From contig JAJRXT010000019.1 of assembly GCA_024276125.1 (NCBI GenBank), positions 1 through 37,475 on the forward strand: a DNA stretch of 37,475 nt, read 5' to 3'. This document shows positions 1 through 8,492 of this stretch, piece by piece. The position numbers were made by a program, and so were the translations under genes. This DNA is from a bacterium (GTDB lineage: Bacteria; SZUA-182; SZUA-191; JAJRXT01). Under the pieces are notes generated by a model. That model was not told the DNA's origin. It made no database searches and was given only the letters and a program-made list of their open reading frames with translations. The stretch's first letter is position 1. Every line of letters begins with the position of its first letter.

Positions 1-852
1 ATCATCACCCGATTTATAGGGCATAAATAAAACCCGCCGGCTCAATCCATGCTTTAGGACAAAATCCAATAGCTCGTATTTATATTTATGATTATTTATA
101 AACTGCCCGCAGCCAGCTTTTCCCTTTGGGGTATAACCGGCTATAATCAATTTTATATCAGGATGTTTACCGGCAATTTGCCCAAAAGCGCGCAACAGCA
201 GATCAAAGCCCTTAATCTTATCAAAGCGCCCCATAGCCAAAATATAATTTTCCAAACTCTTTTTTTCTTGGGAAGAGGGTATATACGTCAAATACACGCC
301 ATTTGGTATAACATGAATCATATCCGGTCGGCAATCAGCGGCTATAAGCTCATCTTTTAAGTGGCTGCCTACGCTGGTAATAGCTTGAGCCTGCTGTAGG
401 GCGGATATTGTTTTTTGAGCTATCATATTGTATGTACTATTATTGTATTTTGAATCAATCGATTGAGGTACATAACCGCCGTGGCAGGTTATTACTACCG
501 GAAGATTGCTTGCCCATTTTAGCGCGCAATAACCGCTGGGATAGGGAAAATGAGCATGTATAAGCTCAAATTTTTTGTCTTTATGTTGTTTGGCTAGATT
601 TTTAATCAGTATGTTTTCATAATAAAGGTGTTCATTCTCTGTATTAACCGGCTGGGCTATGTTTATATCTAACGGTAGGATTTTATATGATATATCTGCA
701 AATACAGATGTTATATCAACACAAGCCTGTACCGGAGTTATAACATAAACCTTATGACCAAGCTGCTGTAAGTGTTCGGATAGGTGATGTACGGCAAGTT
801 CCACACCCTTTAGGCGGGGAAAAAAAGAATGGCTTATCATGCAGATATTCAT
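1..852 (-). CDS. Glycosyltransferase family 4 (GT4), 3' end cut by window edge
   Basis: An open frame of 284 codons runs from an ATG at 850-852 to the window edge with no stop, so the C-terminus is missing. The N-terminus MNICMISHSFFPRLKGVE is the GT-B opening typical of GT4 enzymes. Further on come HAHFPYPSG, TCHGGYVP, VIPNGV and GRFDKIKGFDLLLRAF, the usual landmarks up to the start of the nucleotide-sugar-binding C-terminal domain. GT4 enzymes move a sugar from an activated donor to an acceptor at the inner membrane or cytosol, often for LPS, glycolipid or capsule. The acceptor cannot be told. An in-frame ATG four codons inside (838-840) is the alternative start. It is divergent from plsC. 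Family is confident, substrate unknown. Confidence 0.85.
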   Translation of the reverse strand, partial: MNICMISHSFFPRLKGVELAVHHLSEHLQQLGHKVYVITPVQACVDITSVFADISYKILPLDINIAQPVNTENEHLYYENILIKNLAKQHKDKKFELIHAHFPYPSGYCALKWASNLPVVITCHGGYVPQSIDSKYNNSTYNMIAQKTISALQQAQAITSVGSHLKDELIAADCRPDMIHVIPNGVYLTYIPSSQEKKSLENYILAMGRFDKIKGFDLLLRAFGQIAGKHPDIKLIIAGYTPKGKAGCGQFINNHKYKYELLDFVLKHGLSRRVLFMPYKSGDD

Positions 853-911
853 AAATTGGCCTGCATTTTATACTGTCATTCCAAGGACTTTATGTCTCTA
901 TAGTAGGCATG

Positions 912-991
912 GGCTCAATTTAAACCTCTTGCAGCCGCCGCCCTTTAGGTCGGGCATAGGACGGGTTAAAAACCCGTACCTACAATTGAGC
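912..991. repeat. Palindromic repeat unit (family C)
   Basis: The unit is bounded by GCTCAATT at 912-919 and its reverse complement AATTGAGC at 984-991. It encloses a degenerate GCCGCCCTTTAGGTCGGGC hairpin and an ACGGGTTAAAAACCCGT hairpin. The same two hairpin types recur at about ten other intergenic places in the window. Confidence 0.7.
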
Positions 992-1282
992 TATGCTTAT
1001 AATCTCAGGTTTTCAAACCAACCTATTGTATATTATTTTTAGATATAAACAAAATTCAATTAACTGCCTTATAGATTAATTTTAGCATTTTTAAGCAGGT
1101 CATGACAATATATTTCATGTTTTTGTGTTTTTTCTTTAAGTTACGCCTAAAATTACCCCAAAACATAGGCCAAAAGTTCAACTTATTCCAATCAACTGCT
1201 TATGCCTGCTTTAACAAAATAGTTTCAAAATATATCTTGTTGATATTATACAGATATTATCTACTATAACCCTAACTTAAAC

Positions 1283-1312
1283 TTGACACACACCGCTTTT
1301 ATCTGGTATGCT
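1283..1312 (+). promoter_or_regulatory. Possible sigma-70 promoter for plsC
   Basis: TTGACA at 1283-1288 is followed 18 bases later by TATGCT at 1307-1312. A transcript from here would have a leader of about 140 bases before plsC. The surrounding TTAAACTTGACACA motif also occurs as a repeat terminus near 3675-3686, so the match may be repeat-derived. Confidence 0.4.
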
Positions 1313-1456
1313 AAAGATAATAAATATTATTCACCCAGCCCAATTTATTCATAAAATTAAGTTTTTCATAATGATAGTGGTTTAAGGTAAATTCCCAAAA
1401 ACGCGGGATATTTAATGTCATTTTGTTTTTTTAACCGTTTATTATTGTAGTGATTT

Positions 1457-2170
1457 ATGCAAGATTCTGTTATAGTTTATTTGCGCAGTATTTGGGCTTG
1501 GCTGGTGGGTATAGTCAGTCTAATGTTCTACAGCTCCCTTTCCGTTATTGCCGCTTTATCTGATAAAAGCGGCGATAGTAGTCATTTGATTTCCGGCAAA
1601 TGGAGTCGCGCTGTATTATGGGGAAGCGGTATAAAGGTTGATATCAAAGGTTTAGAACACCTTGACCCTAAAAAAGCCCAGGTTATCATTAGCAATCATC
1701 AGGGGAATTTTGATATCTGGATTTTAATGGCGCATTTACCTGTACAATTCCGCTGGTTATTAAAACAGGAATTATTCAAAATCCCATTTTTGGGACCAGC
1801 CATGAGGGCTTCCCAGTATATAGCCGTAGACCGCAAGCATCCTCGTAAAAGAGACATTATTCTGGCCCTAAAACGCCTAAAATGCGGCAAGTCCCTGATG
1901 GTTTTTCCTGAAGGGACCAGAAGCGAAGACGGTAAGGTGGGGGAATTTAAAAGAGGCGCTTTTATGCTGGCTTATAAATCAGGCGCGCCTATTGTGCCGG
2001 TATCAATTAAGGGAAGTTATGATATTATGAAAAAAGGCTGCTGGCTGTTTCATCCCCGCCGCATAACAATGGTTATTCAACCCCCTGTGGCGGTTAATAA
2101 TCTGGATAAAGAAGCCCAAAAAGAACTGCCGGCTAAAATAAGGCAGTCTATAATGGATAGTATGTCCTGA
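1457..2170 (+). CDS. plsC: 1-acyl-sn-glycerol-3-phosphate acyltransferase
   Basis: Predicted to acylate lysophosphatidic acid to phosphatidic acid, the second acylation in phospholipid synthesis, at the inner membrane. The 237-residue product has a hydrophobic N-terminal segment (about residues 12-33). The catalytic NHxxxxD box is present as NHQGNFD (residues 80-86) and the substrate-binding FPEGTRS motif is at 150-156. Length is normal for the family. The ATG start has only a weak ribosome-binding site. It ends in TGA with a TAA two codons later. The toxin-antitoxin pair follows 47 bases downstream on the same strand. Related LPS late acyltransferases differ in these motifs, so PlsC is the best call. 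Confidence 0.9.
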   Translation: MQDSVIVYLRSIWAWLVGIVSLMFYSSLSVIAALSDKSGDSSHLISGKWSRAVLWGSGIKVDIKGLEHLDPKKAQVIISNHQGNFDIWILMAHLPVQFRWLLKQELFKIPFLGPAMRASQYIAVDRKHPRKRDIILALKRLKCGKSLMVFPEGTRSEDGKVGEFKRGAFMLAYKSGAPIVPVSIKGSYDIMKKGCWLFHPRRITMVIQPPVAVNNLDKEAQKELPAKIRQSIMDSMS

Positions 2171-2217
2171 AATAAATAACTCATGAGATGTACACACAAA
2201 CATAAGGATAACCAGCT

Positions 2218-2493
2218 ATGCCCTCAGTTAAAATAGGAGAAAAACATCAAATAACCATACCTTTGGATATTTTTACAAAGCTGCATTTAAAAGCGGGCGA
2301 TGTTTTAAATATTAGTCTTAAAGATAATACCGTAGTATTGGCGCCTAGCCGGATAATTCCAAAAGATGACAGCTGGTTTCATAGCAGAAAATGGCAGGAA
2401 AAAGAGGCTCAAGCTGATGAGAATATAGCTCAAGGTAAAGTATCTCGGGTTTATACTGATGTTGAAGAAATGCTAAAGGATTTGGATGCTTAA
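2218..2493 (+). CDS. AbrB/MazE/SpoVT-type antitoxin
   Basis: A 91-residue protein whose first 45 residues (VKIGEKHQITIPLDIFTKL, then GDVLNISLKDNTVVL) form the swapped-hairpin AbrB/MazE DNA-binding fold. Its acidic C-terminal tail (about residues 60-91) would wrap and neutralise the toxin. The ATG follows AAGGATA with good spacing. The next gene, a RelE-like toxin, starts three bases after its TAA, so the two are surely co-translated. By analogy with type II systems, the complex probably represses its own promoter. Family assignment is firm; the specific subtype is inferred. Confidence 0.85.
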   Translation: MPSVKIGEKHQITIPLDIFTKLHLKAGDVLNISLKDNTVVLAPSRIIPKDDSWFHSRKWQEKEAQADENIAQGKVSRVYTDVEEMLKDLDA

Positions 2494-2496
2494 GCT

Positions 2497-2757
2497 ATGG
2501 CGCAATTACAGTGGACTCACGTCTTCAAAAAAGATTACCATGGATTGCCAGAGACTATTAAAAACCAAACCAGAAAACAGTTAAGAATATTAGGCGAAAA
2601 CCCTAGACACCCCTCGTTAAGAATTAAGAAAATGACAGACCCTCGTAATATTTGGGAAGCCAGAATAACCAGAGGCTATCGCTTTACCTTTCAAATAAGA
2701 AGCGGAGTTTATTTATTAAGAAGAATCGGTAAACATGATATTTTAAGGAATCCTTAA
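2497..2757 (+). CDS. RelE/ParE-superfamily toxin (type II toxin-antitoxin)
   Basis: An 86-residue basic protein with the RelE/ParE layout: WTHVFKKDYHGLP, a helix ending near LRILGENPRHPSL, then WEARITRGYRFTFQ and a final strand YLLRRIGKHDIL. RelE members cleave mRNA on the ribosome whereas ParE members poison gyrase; the sequence alone does not decide, although the terminal R-x-G-x-H-D resembles mRNA interferases. The start lies three bases after the antitoxin stop, and AAGGAT inside the antitoxin end serves as ribosome-binding site. Both genes are intact, so the module may be active. Confidence 0.85.
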   Translation: MAQLQWTHVFKKDYHGLPETIKNQTRKQLRILGENPRHPSLRIKKMTDPRNIWEARITRGYRFTFQIRSGVYLLRRIGKHDILRNP

Positions 2758-2780
2758 GCAAAGATAATTCTATTAAAATT

Positions 2781-3575
2781 ATGAACAAAACAGCTAAATT
2801 AATTATATGGACGTTATTTTTATTATCATTTATAAATTATGCAATTATAGCTATAGCCCAAGAAAAATTTGCGGGAAACATTGACTGGACTAAAAAGGTA
2901 ATTGAGGTCAATGGGAGCGCCCAAGAAGAAGCGCAGGAAAATTTATGGGAGATAATAAATAACATAAGAATGGATAAACAAAACCTGCTGGAAGAATTTA
3001 TACAAAATAATGCCGGTATGGAAGAGCAGATAAATAAGCTGATAGAAAAAAATGCCGTAACTAAGGAGAGAAAAAAAGCTGACGGCAGGAAGTTTGTTGA
3101 TTTAACCTTTTCGCTTGACAGTGAATTCAACAAAATAATACTATCTGTTCAATCTGTAGGCAGCAGCAAACGTCCGCCGTTTAGATTTGGTCCTCCTGCT
3201 GCTAATCCAGCTCCAATAGGCCCAAGCTTTATGCGCGGCCCTACCGGATTAATAATAGACGCGCGGGGATTAAAACTGACGCCATCTTTAGCGCCTAAAA
3301 TTTTGGATGAAGATGACAGAATAATTTACGGTCTTGCCACTGTAAACCGAAGCTATGCTACTAATTCAGGTTTCGTTAAGTATATGCGTGATTTAGAGCG
3401 GGCAGAAACATCGCCCCAGGTGGCCAATAATCCTATAGTGGTTAAGGCAATAGATATAGACAGTGATAGCGGCAGCGATATTATTATCAGCAGCCAAGAT
3501 GCAGAAATGATTAGCCGCCGTGCTAGGCAGTATGATTTTTTGCACAAATGCCGCGTAATTATAATTATTGATTGA
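2781..3575 (+). CDS. Secreted LPP20/FlgT-like protein of unknown role
   Basis: A 264-residue protein with an N-terminal signal peptide (hydrophobic residues 7-26, likely cut after AIA). A charged, helical region (about 45-105) follows, then a Pro-rich linker near 130-155. The C-terminal domain contains GLIIDARGLKLTPSLAPKIL and VIIIID at the extreme end. This resembles the LPP20/FlgT-type envelope proteins seen in many diderm bacteria. No lipobox cysteine is visible at the cleavage site, so it is probably periplasmic rather than a lipoprotein. Function is not known. It starts 23 bases after the toxin gene but looks unrelated to it. Confidence 0.65.
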   Translation: MNKTAKLIIWTLFLLSFINYAIIAIAQEKFAGNIDWTKKVIEVNGSAQEEAQENLWEIINNIRMDKQNLLEEFIQNNAGMEEQINKLIEKNAVTKERKKADGRKFVDLTFSLDSEFNKIILSVQSVGSSKRPPFRFGPPAANPAPIGPSFMRGPTGLIIDARGLKLTPSLAPKILDEDDRIIYGLATVNRSYATNSGFVKYMRDLERAETSPQVANNPIVVKAIDIDSDSGSDIIISSQDAEMISRRARQYDFLHKCRVIIIID

Positions 3576-3636
3576 TTAGCGGGGCATGTTTAGGCAATGA
3601 ATGTTTCTGGGTGGGACAGGCTATATCTATGTTCTA

Positions 3637-3873
3637 TGTTTCGGTATGTCTCATGCCGAAACACACCTAGCGGTGTGTCAAGTTTAATCTGTCGGCTGGA
3701 GTTATTCCCCCTCATCCTAACCTTCTCCCCCGGGGGATAAGGGATTCTTAACTTCCTCTCCCCTGGGGGAGAGGATTGAGGTGAGGGGGGATGAGGGGTG
3801 AAAGACCGTCAATTTAAGGTTGACACGACACTAGGCTGTGAAATTAGTTTCGGGGTGAGACACCCCGAAACAT
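3637..3873. repeat. Compound family B palindrome, split by an insertion
   Basis: Two TTTCGG...CCGAAA hairpins (3637-3663 and 3847-3873) are normally joined by a short AGCGGTGAGCAATTAG-type linker, as at 30411-30480. Here the linker is interrupted by the element at 3675-3826. Confidence 0.7.
3675..3826. mobile_element. Small non-coding inverted-repeat (MITE-like) element
   Basis: The ends are inverted repeats: GTGTCAAGTTTAA from 3675 and, on the other strand, GTGTCAACCTTAA from 3826. Inside lies a second, GC-rich inverted repeat with CTCTCCCCTGGGGGAGAG at its right part. It splits a family B compound repeat. ACACCTAGCGGTG on the left and ACACTAGGCTGTG on the right look like a degraded duplication of the target. 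It has no coding capacity. Confidence 0.6.
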
Positions 3874-3999
3874 AAATTGAATGGTAGTCGGGCTCGTCGC
3901 TAAAGCCCGACCCCTTGCGGCTCTGGGTCAGAGACGACCTAGAGTACCGAATTGGCCATTAAAGCGGGTTTAAAAACTCGCGGCTATAACAAGGAAAAC

Positions 4000-5763
4000 A
4001 TGAAAAAAAAGACAACTACAGCAGACGATATAAAATTATATAAGCGATTACTAGTCTATATAAAACCATTTTTATCTTTAATAGCGTTTTCCATAGTATT
4101 GGCGCTGGCGGTTTCCGGGGTAGACGGAGCTATCGCCTTGTTAGTAAAGCCTATTATGGATAATATCTTTGTAGCCAAAGATATAGAATTACTCAAATTG
4201 ATCCCTTGGTTGTTGCTAGCGCTTTATTTTATAAAGGGAATATCGCGCTTTGGTCAGTAATATATTATGCGCTCGGTGGGACAACGCGTTATCATGCGCC
4301 TGCGTAATGAATTGTATGAGCATATTCAAAGTATGTCGCTGTCCTTTTTCCACCGTAATCCCTCAGCCATGCTTATGTCGCGTATTACCAATGATGTAAG
4401 CAAATTGGCTCGTATATCATCGCAGGTAATCGCCGATTTCTTTCGTCAGATTTTTACGATAATGGCGCTTTTAACGGTTGTTTTTTATCGTGAATGGCGG
4501 CTGGCCAGCATATATTTTGTACTCTTGCCGATAATTATCTGGCCAATCAAAAAAATAGGGAGGCGTCTTAGAAAATTAAGCCGCAAAGATCAGGAAAAAT
4601 TGGCTAAACTAAATACCATTTTACAAGAGGGTTTTACCGGTAATAAAATAGTTAAAGCCTTTGTTATGGAAGACTATGAAAACGAGCGTTTTGCTAAGGA
4701 AAACGAGAAATTATACAAGATCAAAATGAAAGCTGTGGCGGCTGATGAGATATTATCGCCGCTAATGGAATTCTTAGGCGCTATTGGTTTGGCTGTTGTA
4801 CTTTGGTACGGGGGAATGCAGGTTGTTTCTGGTAATACTACGCCCGGTACATTTTTCTCTTTTTTGGCGGCGGTGGCTATGCTCTACAGCCCTATACGTA
4901 AGTTGAGTAAAATGCACAATGTGTTCCAGGATGCCATGGCGGCTACAGAACGTGTATTTGAGATATTGGATACTCCGCTTGATATTAAGGATAAAGAATC
5001 TGCGGTTACTCTGCCGGATTTTAAGCAAAAATTAGAATTTAAAAATGTATATTTCAGTTATAACGGCGGTGAGCCGGTGTTAAAGGATATTAATTTGGCG
5101 GTAAACAAGGGTCAGATAGTGGCTTTAGTGGGCTTGAGCGGAGCGGGTAAGTCTACGCTGGTAGATATGATTCCGCGCTTTTATGATGTGTCGCGGGGGA
5201 AGGTGTCTATTGACGGTTATGATGTACAGAACGTAAGACTAAAATCCCTGCGTTAACAAATTGCAATGGTTACTCAGGAAACCATATTGTTTAATGATAC
5301 GGTGGCGGGTAATATTGCCTATGGTCGTCAGAACGCATCTTTAGAGGAGATCAAAAAAGCGGCTAAAGCGGCTTATGCCGATCATTTTATAGAGGATATG
5401 CCTGAAGGATATGATACAATAGTTGGAGAGCGCGGGGTCAGGCTCTCTGGCGGGCAGCGTAAGCGGATTACTATTGCTCGGGCAATATTAAAGAACCCCA
5501 AAATTTTAATTTTAGACGAGGCCACATCAGAACTTGATTCCGAATCGGAACGCTTGGTACAAAAAGCGCTTAAAGAACTGATGTGCGGCCGGACTACTCT
5601 GGTTATTGCACATCGTTTGTCCACTATTACACATGCCGATCAAATTGTAGTTATTGATAAGGGGCGGATTGTACAAATGGGCAGACATGATGAGCTTTTG
5701 AGCGCCAAAGGCGTTTATCAAAGGCTTTATGATCTGCAATTTAAAAATCAGGAAGCAACATAG
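4000..5763 (+). CDS. msbA: MsbA-type lipid A/lipid flippase with two in-frame TAA codons
   Basis: One frame of 587 codons encodes a half-size ABC exporter: transmembrane domain (about residues 15-330), then the nucleotide-binding domain with Walker [10 protein letters not shown] (378-386), the Q-loop just after 419, signature LSGGQ (482-486), Walker B ILILDEA (502-508) and the H-loop in IAHRLST. MsbA moves lipid A-core or phospholipid across the inner membrane. The frame is broken by TAA at 4258-4260 (codon 87) and at 5254-5256 (codon 419, in SLR-X-QIAMVTQ), with no shift on either side. The ATG at 4000 follows AAGGAAA. A TTG at 3952 in the same frame reads through repeat sequence and is unlikely. 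The product can only be made if the stops are errors or are suppressed. Confidence 0.85.
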
Positions 5764-5790
5764 CATTAACAAAAGAAGGATTGAACAAAT

Positions 5791-6618
5791 ATGTTGGGAA
5801 ATTTATTTACATTGAAAACTGGTGAGACTTATGGTATAGAGCAGGGCGTAGAGGCGATTCAAAAAGCTATTAAAAGGTCTTACAGTATAAAAATTTATGA
5901 TCCGCCTCCCAATATATTGGTTGAAGTCGCCCCTTATTTGGGGAGTAAGAAGGTCAGTATTCAATTACCGCAGGATTGCGATATTTCAGAAGGCTTGCTG
6001 CCCAATGTAAAAAGGGTGAAAAATCGTATTAAGGCCACCTATCATGGACATACTATGTATGTCGGGAGTATCAGCACTTCCCGGGTGATATTTGATCTAA
6101 TATGGGATGAAAATGAAATATATGATATAAGCGCCATTACAGTAACCAAATGTTTAACTTGCAGTAAGCGTTCCAATATACGGGCGCATGATAATCATGA
6201 CGGGTTGCTTTTGGGGTCAATATTACCGACGGCTGATTCTATTATGGAGATCGAAAGACACTTAAGGCAATCTGATTGGGCTTTTTTCAGTAATATTCCG
6301 CCGCATATGGTCAGCCGGCTTGTATCAGCGCTGCATAATAAGGATGTTAAGTTAATCTTGCCGCACGGGGCTAAAATTACGCCGGATTTAGTACACATGA
6401 GGCGCCATACGCGAGTATTTCCGCACATAGTGAAGGCGCATTCCAAAATATACGGACGCCAGGTACAGTGCGGCGGAATTTGCCTGCCGCATATTCATTT
6501 TGGTATCGGCTGGGATAAAGATGAGATCATATCGGTACGCAGTTTTGAGTGGCTTAAATGTGTAGAATGTATGCACAATACACATCAGATGGGCTGGCAT
6601 TTTTGTAAGCGCATGTGA
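5791..6618 (+). CDS. Unknown Cys/His-rich protein
   Basis: I do not recognise this 275-residue protein. It has a good ribosome-binding site (AAGGA) and starts 27 bases after msbA, so it is probably co-transcribed. It has no signal peptide or membrane segment. It contains two CxxC pairs (121/124 in KCLTCSK and 257/260 in KCVEC), plus C227, C231 and C272 and several nearby histidines, which would suit a metal site. KAHSKIYGR (about 215-223) recalls the HxK motif of PLD-like or TrmB C-terminal domains, but the match is weak. The TGA end is backed up by a TAA four codons later. It is convergent with ftsZ. Confidence 0.6.
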   Translation: MLGNLFTLKTGETYGIEQGVEAIQKAIKRSYSIKIYDPPPNILVEVAPYLGSKKVSIQLPQDCDISEGLLPNVKRVKNRIKATYHGHTMYVGSISTSRVIFDLIWDENEIYDISAITVTKCLTCSKRSNIRAHDNHDGLLLGSILPTADSIMEIERHLRQSDWAFFSNIPPHMVSRLVSALHNKDVKLILPHGAKITPDLVHMRRHTRVFPHIVKAHSKIYGRQVQCGGICLPHIHFGIGWDKDEIISVRSFEWLKCVECMHNTHQMGWHFCKRM

Positions 6619-7053
6619 TTACTTAACTAATATTACGTACGAAAAAGTAAGAATAAAGACCTATTGTCTGTTCTTAAAATCTTTTATATTAAAATCAGTA
6701 AAAACACGGAAAACAAGCATTCTTTCAGCGGAAATGAATAGCCCTGCAAGATAAACAGCTTATCACCAAAATTTATGTGGATAAAGATGGTACGTGTTTT
6801 GATTCCGAGCAGAAAGGATAAAACTAAAAGTTGCTAAAGTATAACTAGTTGATTTGTATCGCTTTGCCAAGTCAGCAATCCGAATATATGATACTGCGCT
6901 AAAGGACATTTTATCTTTATTGATAAAATTGACATATAAGCATTAACAGCTTATCCACAAATTAACTTGCTCCGTCTTTGTGAGTAACTGCGGATTTTTG
7001 AACCCGCATATTGACGCCGACCTAAAGGTTGGCGGCTGCAAGAATGATTTGAG
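6619..7053. other. Gene-free convergent gap with two DnaA boxes
   Basis: This AT-rich stretch lies between the 3' ends of the unknown gene and ftsZ. It has no gene. It holds two perfect DnaA-box 9-mers in opposite orientation: TGTGGATAA at 6776-6784 and TTATCCACA at 6951-6959. A related AACAGCTTATC motif precedes both boxes, at about 6754 and 6945. Its ftsZ-proximal end (about 6989-7045) is a family C repeat whose hairpins could help end ftsZ transcription. Confidence 0.5.
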
Positions 7054-8187
7054 TTAATCCATCTTCCTTCTTAAAAAGGCAGGGATATCCAAATCCTCTT
7101 TATTAAGTACATAAGTCTTAAAATCACCGCCCGTTATTTCTGTCTGAACCGGGCGTCCTGATATTTTTTTCTTTGCCATTTTATTATACTTTCTTAAGTC
7201 AATCGGTCTGTTTACTTGTTCTATTTCCTTTTTTTCCGCTCCGAAACCAGTAGCAATTACCGTAACTTTAATAGTGTCTTTCAGCTCTTCCCTCTTGCCG
7301 GCTCCAAAAATAATATTAGCGTCTTTATGTGCGGCATCATATATTATTGAAGCCGCTTCATTTACCTGATGCAGGGTTAAATTAGGTCCGCCGGTAATAT
7401 TTAACAGAATTCCTCGCGCCCCGTCAATCTTGGCATCCTCAAGTAATGGACATGAAATCGCCTCCTTGGTGGCTTCAATCGCACGACGCTCGCCTTTGGC
7501 AACTCCCATACCCATAATAGCCGTTCCGCGTTCTGACATTATGGTTTTAACATCGGCAAAATCCAGATTGATAAAACTATGCGAGGTTATCAAATCGGCT
7601 ATTCCCTGTATAGCATGCAGCAACACATCATCCGCCAGTCTGAAAGCATCGTCTAAGATGGTCTGCTCGACTGTAATATTAAATAACTTTTGATTGGGAA
7701 TAGTAATCAGACTATCTACTACCTGTTCTAATTCTTTTAACCCATTATCGGCCTGTTGCATTCTTGTGCGGCCTTCAAATAAAAACGGCTTGGTAACTAC
7801 GCCGACTGTCAAAGCTCCCAATTCCTTTGCCAATTGAGCAATAACAGGCGCGCCGCCTGTTCCGGTACCGCCGCCCATACCCGCAGTGATAAAAATCATA
7901 TTAGCGCCCGACAGGTATTCCAAAATGTCTTAAGAACTTTCCTCAGCAGCCTTAGCCCCGATCATAGGGTCTGCTCCGGCGCCCAAACCTTTGGTTTGTC
8001 TGCTGCCTAGTTGAATTTTTTTGGACACGGGGGAAGCCTCCAAAGCCTGAATATCGGTATTAGCAATTATGAACTCCACCCCTTGCAAATTGGATGCTAA
8101 CATCCGGTTTACAGCATTTCCACCGCCGCCGCCGACTCCAATAACCCTTATTTTAGGGCCGTCTTCTACTTCAATAAATTCTATCAT
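7054..8187 (-). CDS. ftsZ: Cell division GTPase FtsZ with one in-frame TAA
   Basis: The tubulin-like GTPase that builds the division ring. The frame gives 377 residues, a usual length. It shows the N-terminal [13 protein letters not shown], the tubulin signature GGGTGTG (105-111), [11 protein letters not shown] in the T7 loop, and a C-terminal peptide DIPAFLRRK that binds FtsA. A TAA at 7930-7932 (codon 86) interrupts AAEESS-X-DILEYL. The aligned position in Bacillus subtilis FtsZ is glutamate (from memory), and the frame continues unshifted. The start is the ATG at 8187, preceded by AGGGGG; the longer frame to 8340 translates repeat sequence. It is last in the dcw cluster, 305 bases after ftsA. 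Confidence 0.9.
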
Positions 8188-8251
8188 TTTTTTACTAGCC
8201 CCCTTGTTTGCCCTGTTTGTTTTAATGTGTTTGTTGTATAGAAAAAAATGT

Positions 8252-8309
8252 AGCAGCGGGTTTTTAAACCCGCCCCTTGGCCGACCTAAAGGCCGGCAGC
8301 TACAAGAGC
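8252..8309. repeat. Family C palindromic repeat
   Basis: It consists of AGCGGGTTTTTAAACCCGC followed by GGCCGACCTAAAGGCCGGC, two adjacent hairpins. The same pair recurs at 26784-26850 and in variant form elsewhere. Confidence 0.75.
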
Positions 8310-8347
8310 TATTACAGCGTTTCAATAAAAAAAAATACATTCGATTT

Positions 8348-8433
8348 TGTCATTCTTGAACGAAACGAAGCGTAGTGAAGAATCTGCCCACATATGCGAG
8401 CAGGTTCTTCGGCCTCCGGCCTTAAGAATGACA
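8348..8433. repeat. Family A palindromic repeat, copy 1
   Basis: The outer arms are TGTCATTC and GAATGACA. The inner palindrome centres on GCATATGCG-type sequence flanked by GAAGAATCTG and its complement. At least eight copies of 70-86 bases occur in this window, all intergenic. Confidence 0.8.
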
Positions 8434-8492
8434 AGTAAGGAGTCCTTTTTAATAAAATACTGTACTAGTTCGCACCGCAAGATGCAATAAGT

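Larger units (their letters stand above)
853..1456. other. Gene-free divergent intergenic region
   Basis: This stretch separates the divergent GT4 and plsC genes. It holds a palindromic repeat unit at 912-991 and a possible promoter for plsC near 1283-1312. Between about 1000 and 1260 it is AT-rich and I see no convincing gene. Short open frames here have no domain or ribosome-binding site support. Confidence 0.6.
3576..3999. other. Gene-free region filled with nested repeats
   Basis: No gene is seen between the LPP20-like gene and msbA. The stretch is almost wholly repeat sequence: a degenerate family B copy near 3602, an intact half at 3637-3663, an inserted element at 3675-3826, the second family B half at 3847-3873, and a family C-like stretch running up to the msbA ribosome-binding site at 3991. 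Confidence 0.75.
8188..8492. other. ftsA-ftsZ spacer with two repeats
   Basis: No gene is seen. A family C unit (8252-8309) and a family A unit (8348-8433) fill most of it. If ftsA and ftsZ share a transcript, both palindromes would form stable RNA hairpins between them and could alter mRNA processing or ftsZ dosage. Confidence 0.65.

Noticed and set aside
88-360. 90-residue plus-strand open frame at the window start
   Set aside because: It is antisense to the GT4 gene, whose frame is uninterrupted and family-like.
839-1042. 67-residue plus-strand open frame upstream of plsC
   Set aside because: It overlaps the GT4 start and a family C repeat and has no recognisable features.
7054-8340. Longer FtsZ start at 8340
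   Set aside because: The extra 51 codons translate a family C repeat. The ATG at 8187 has AGGGGG and matches the family N-terminus.
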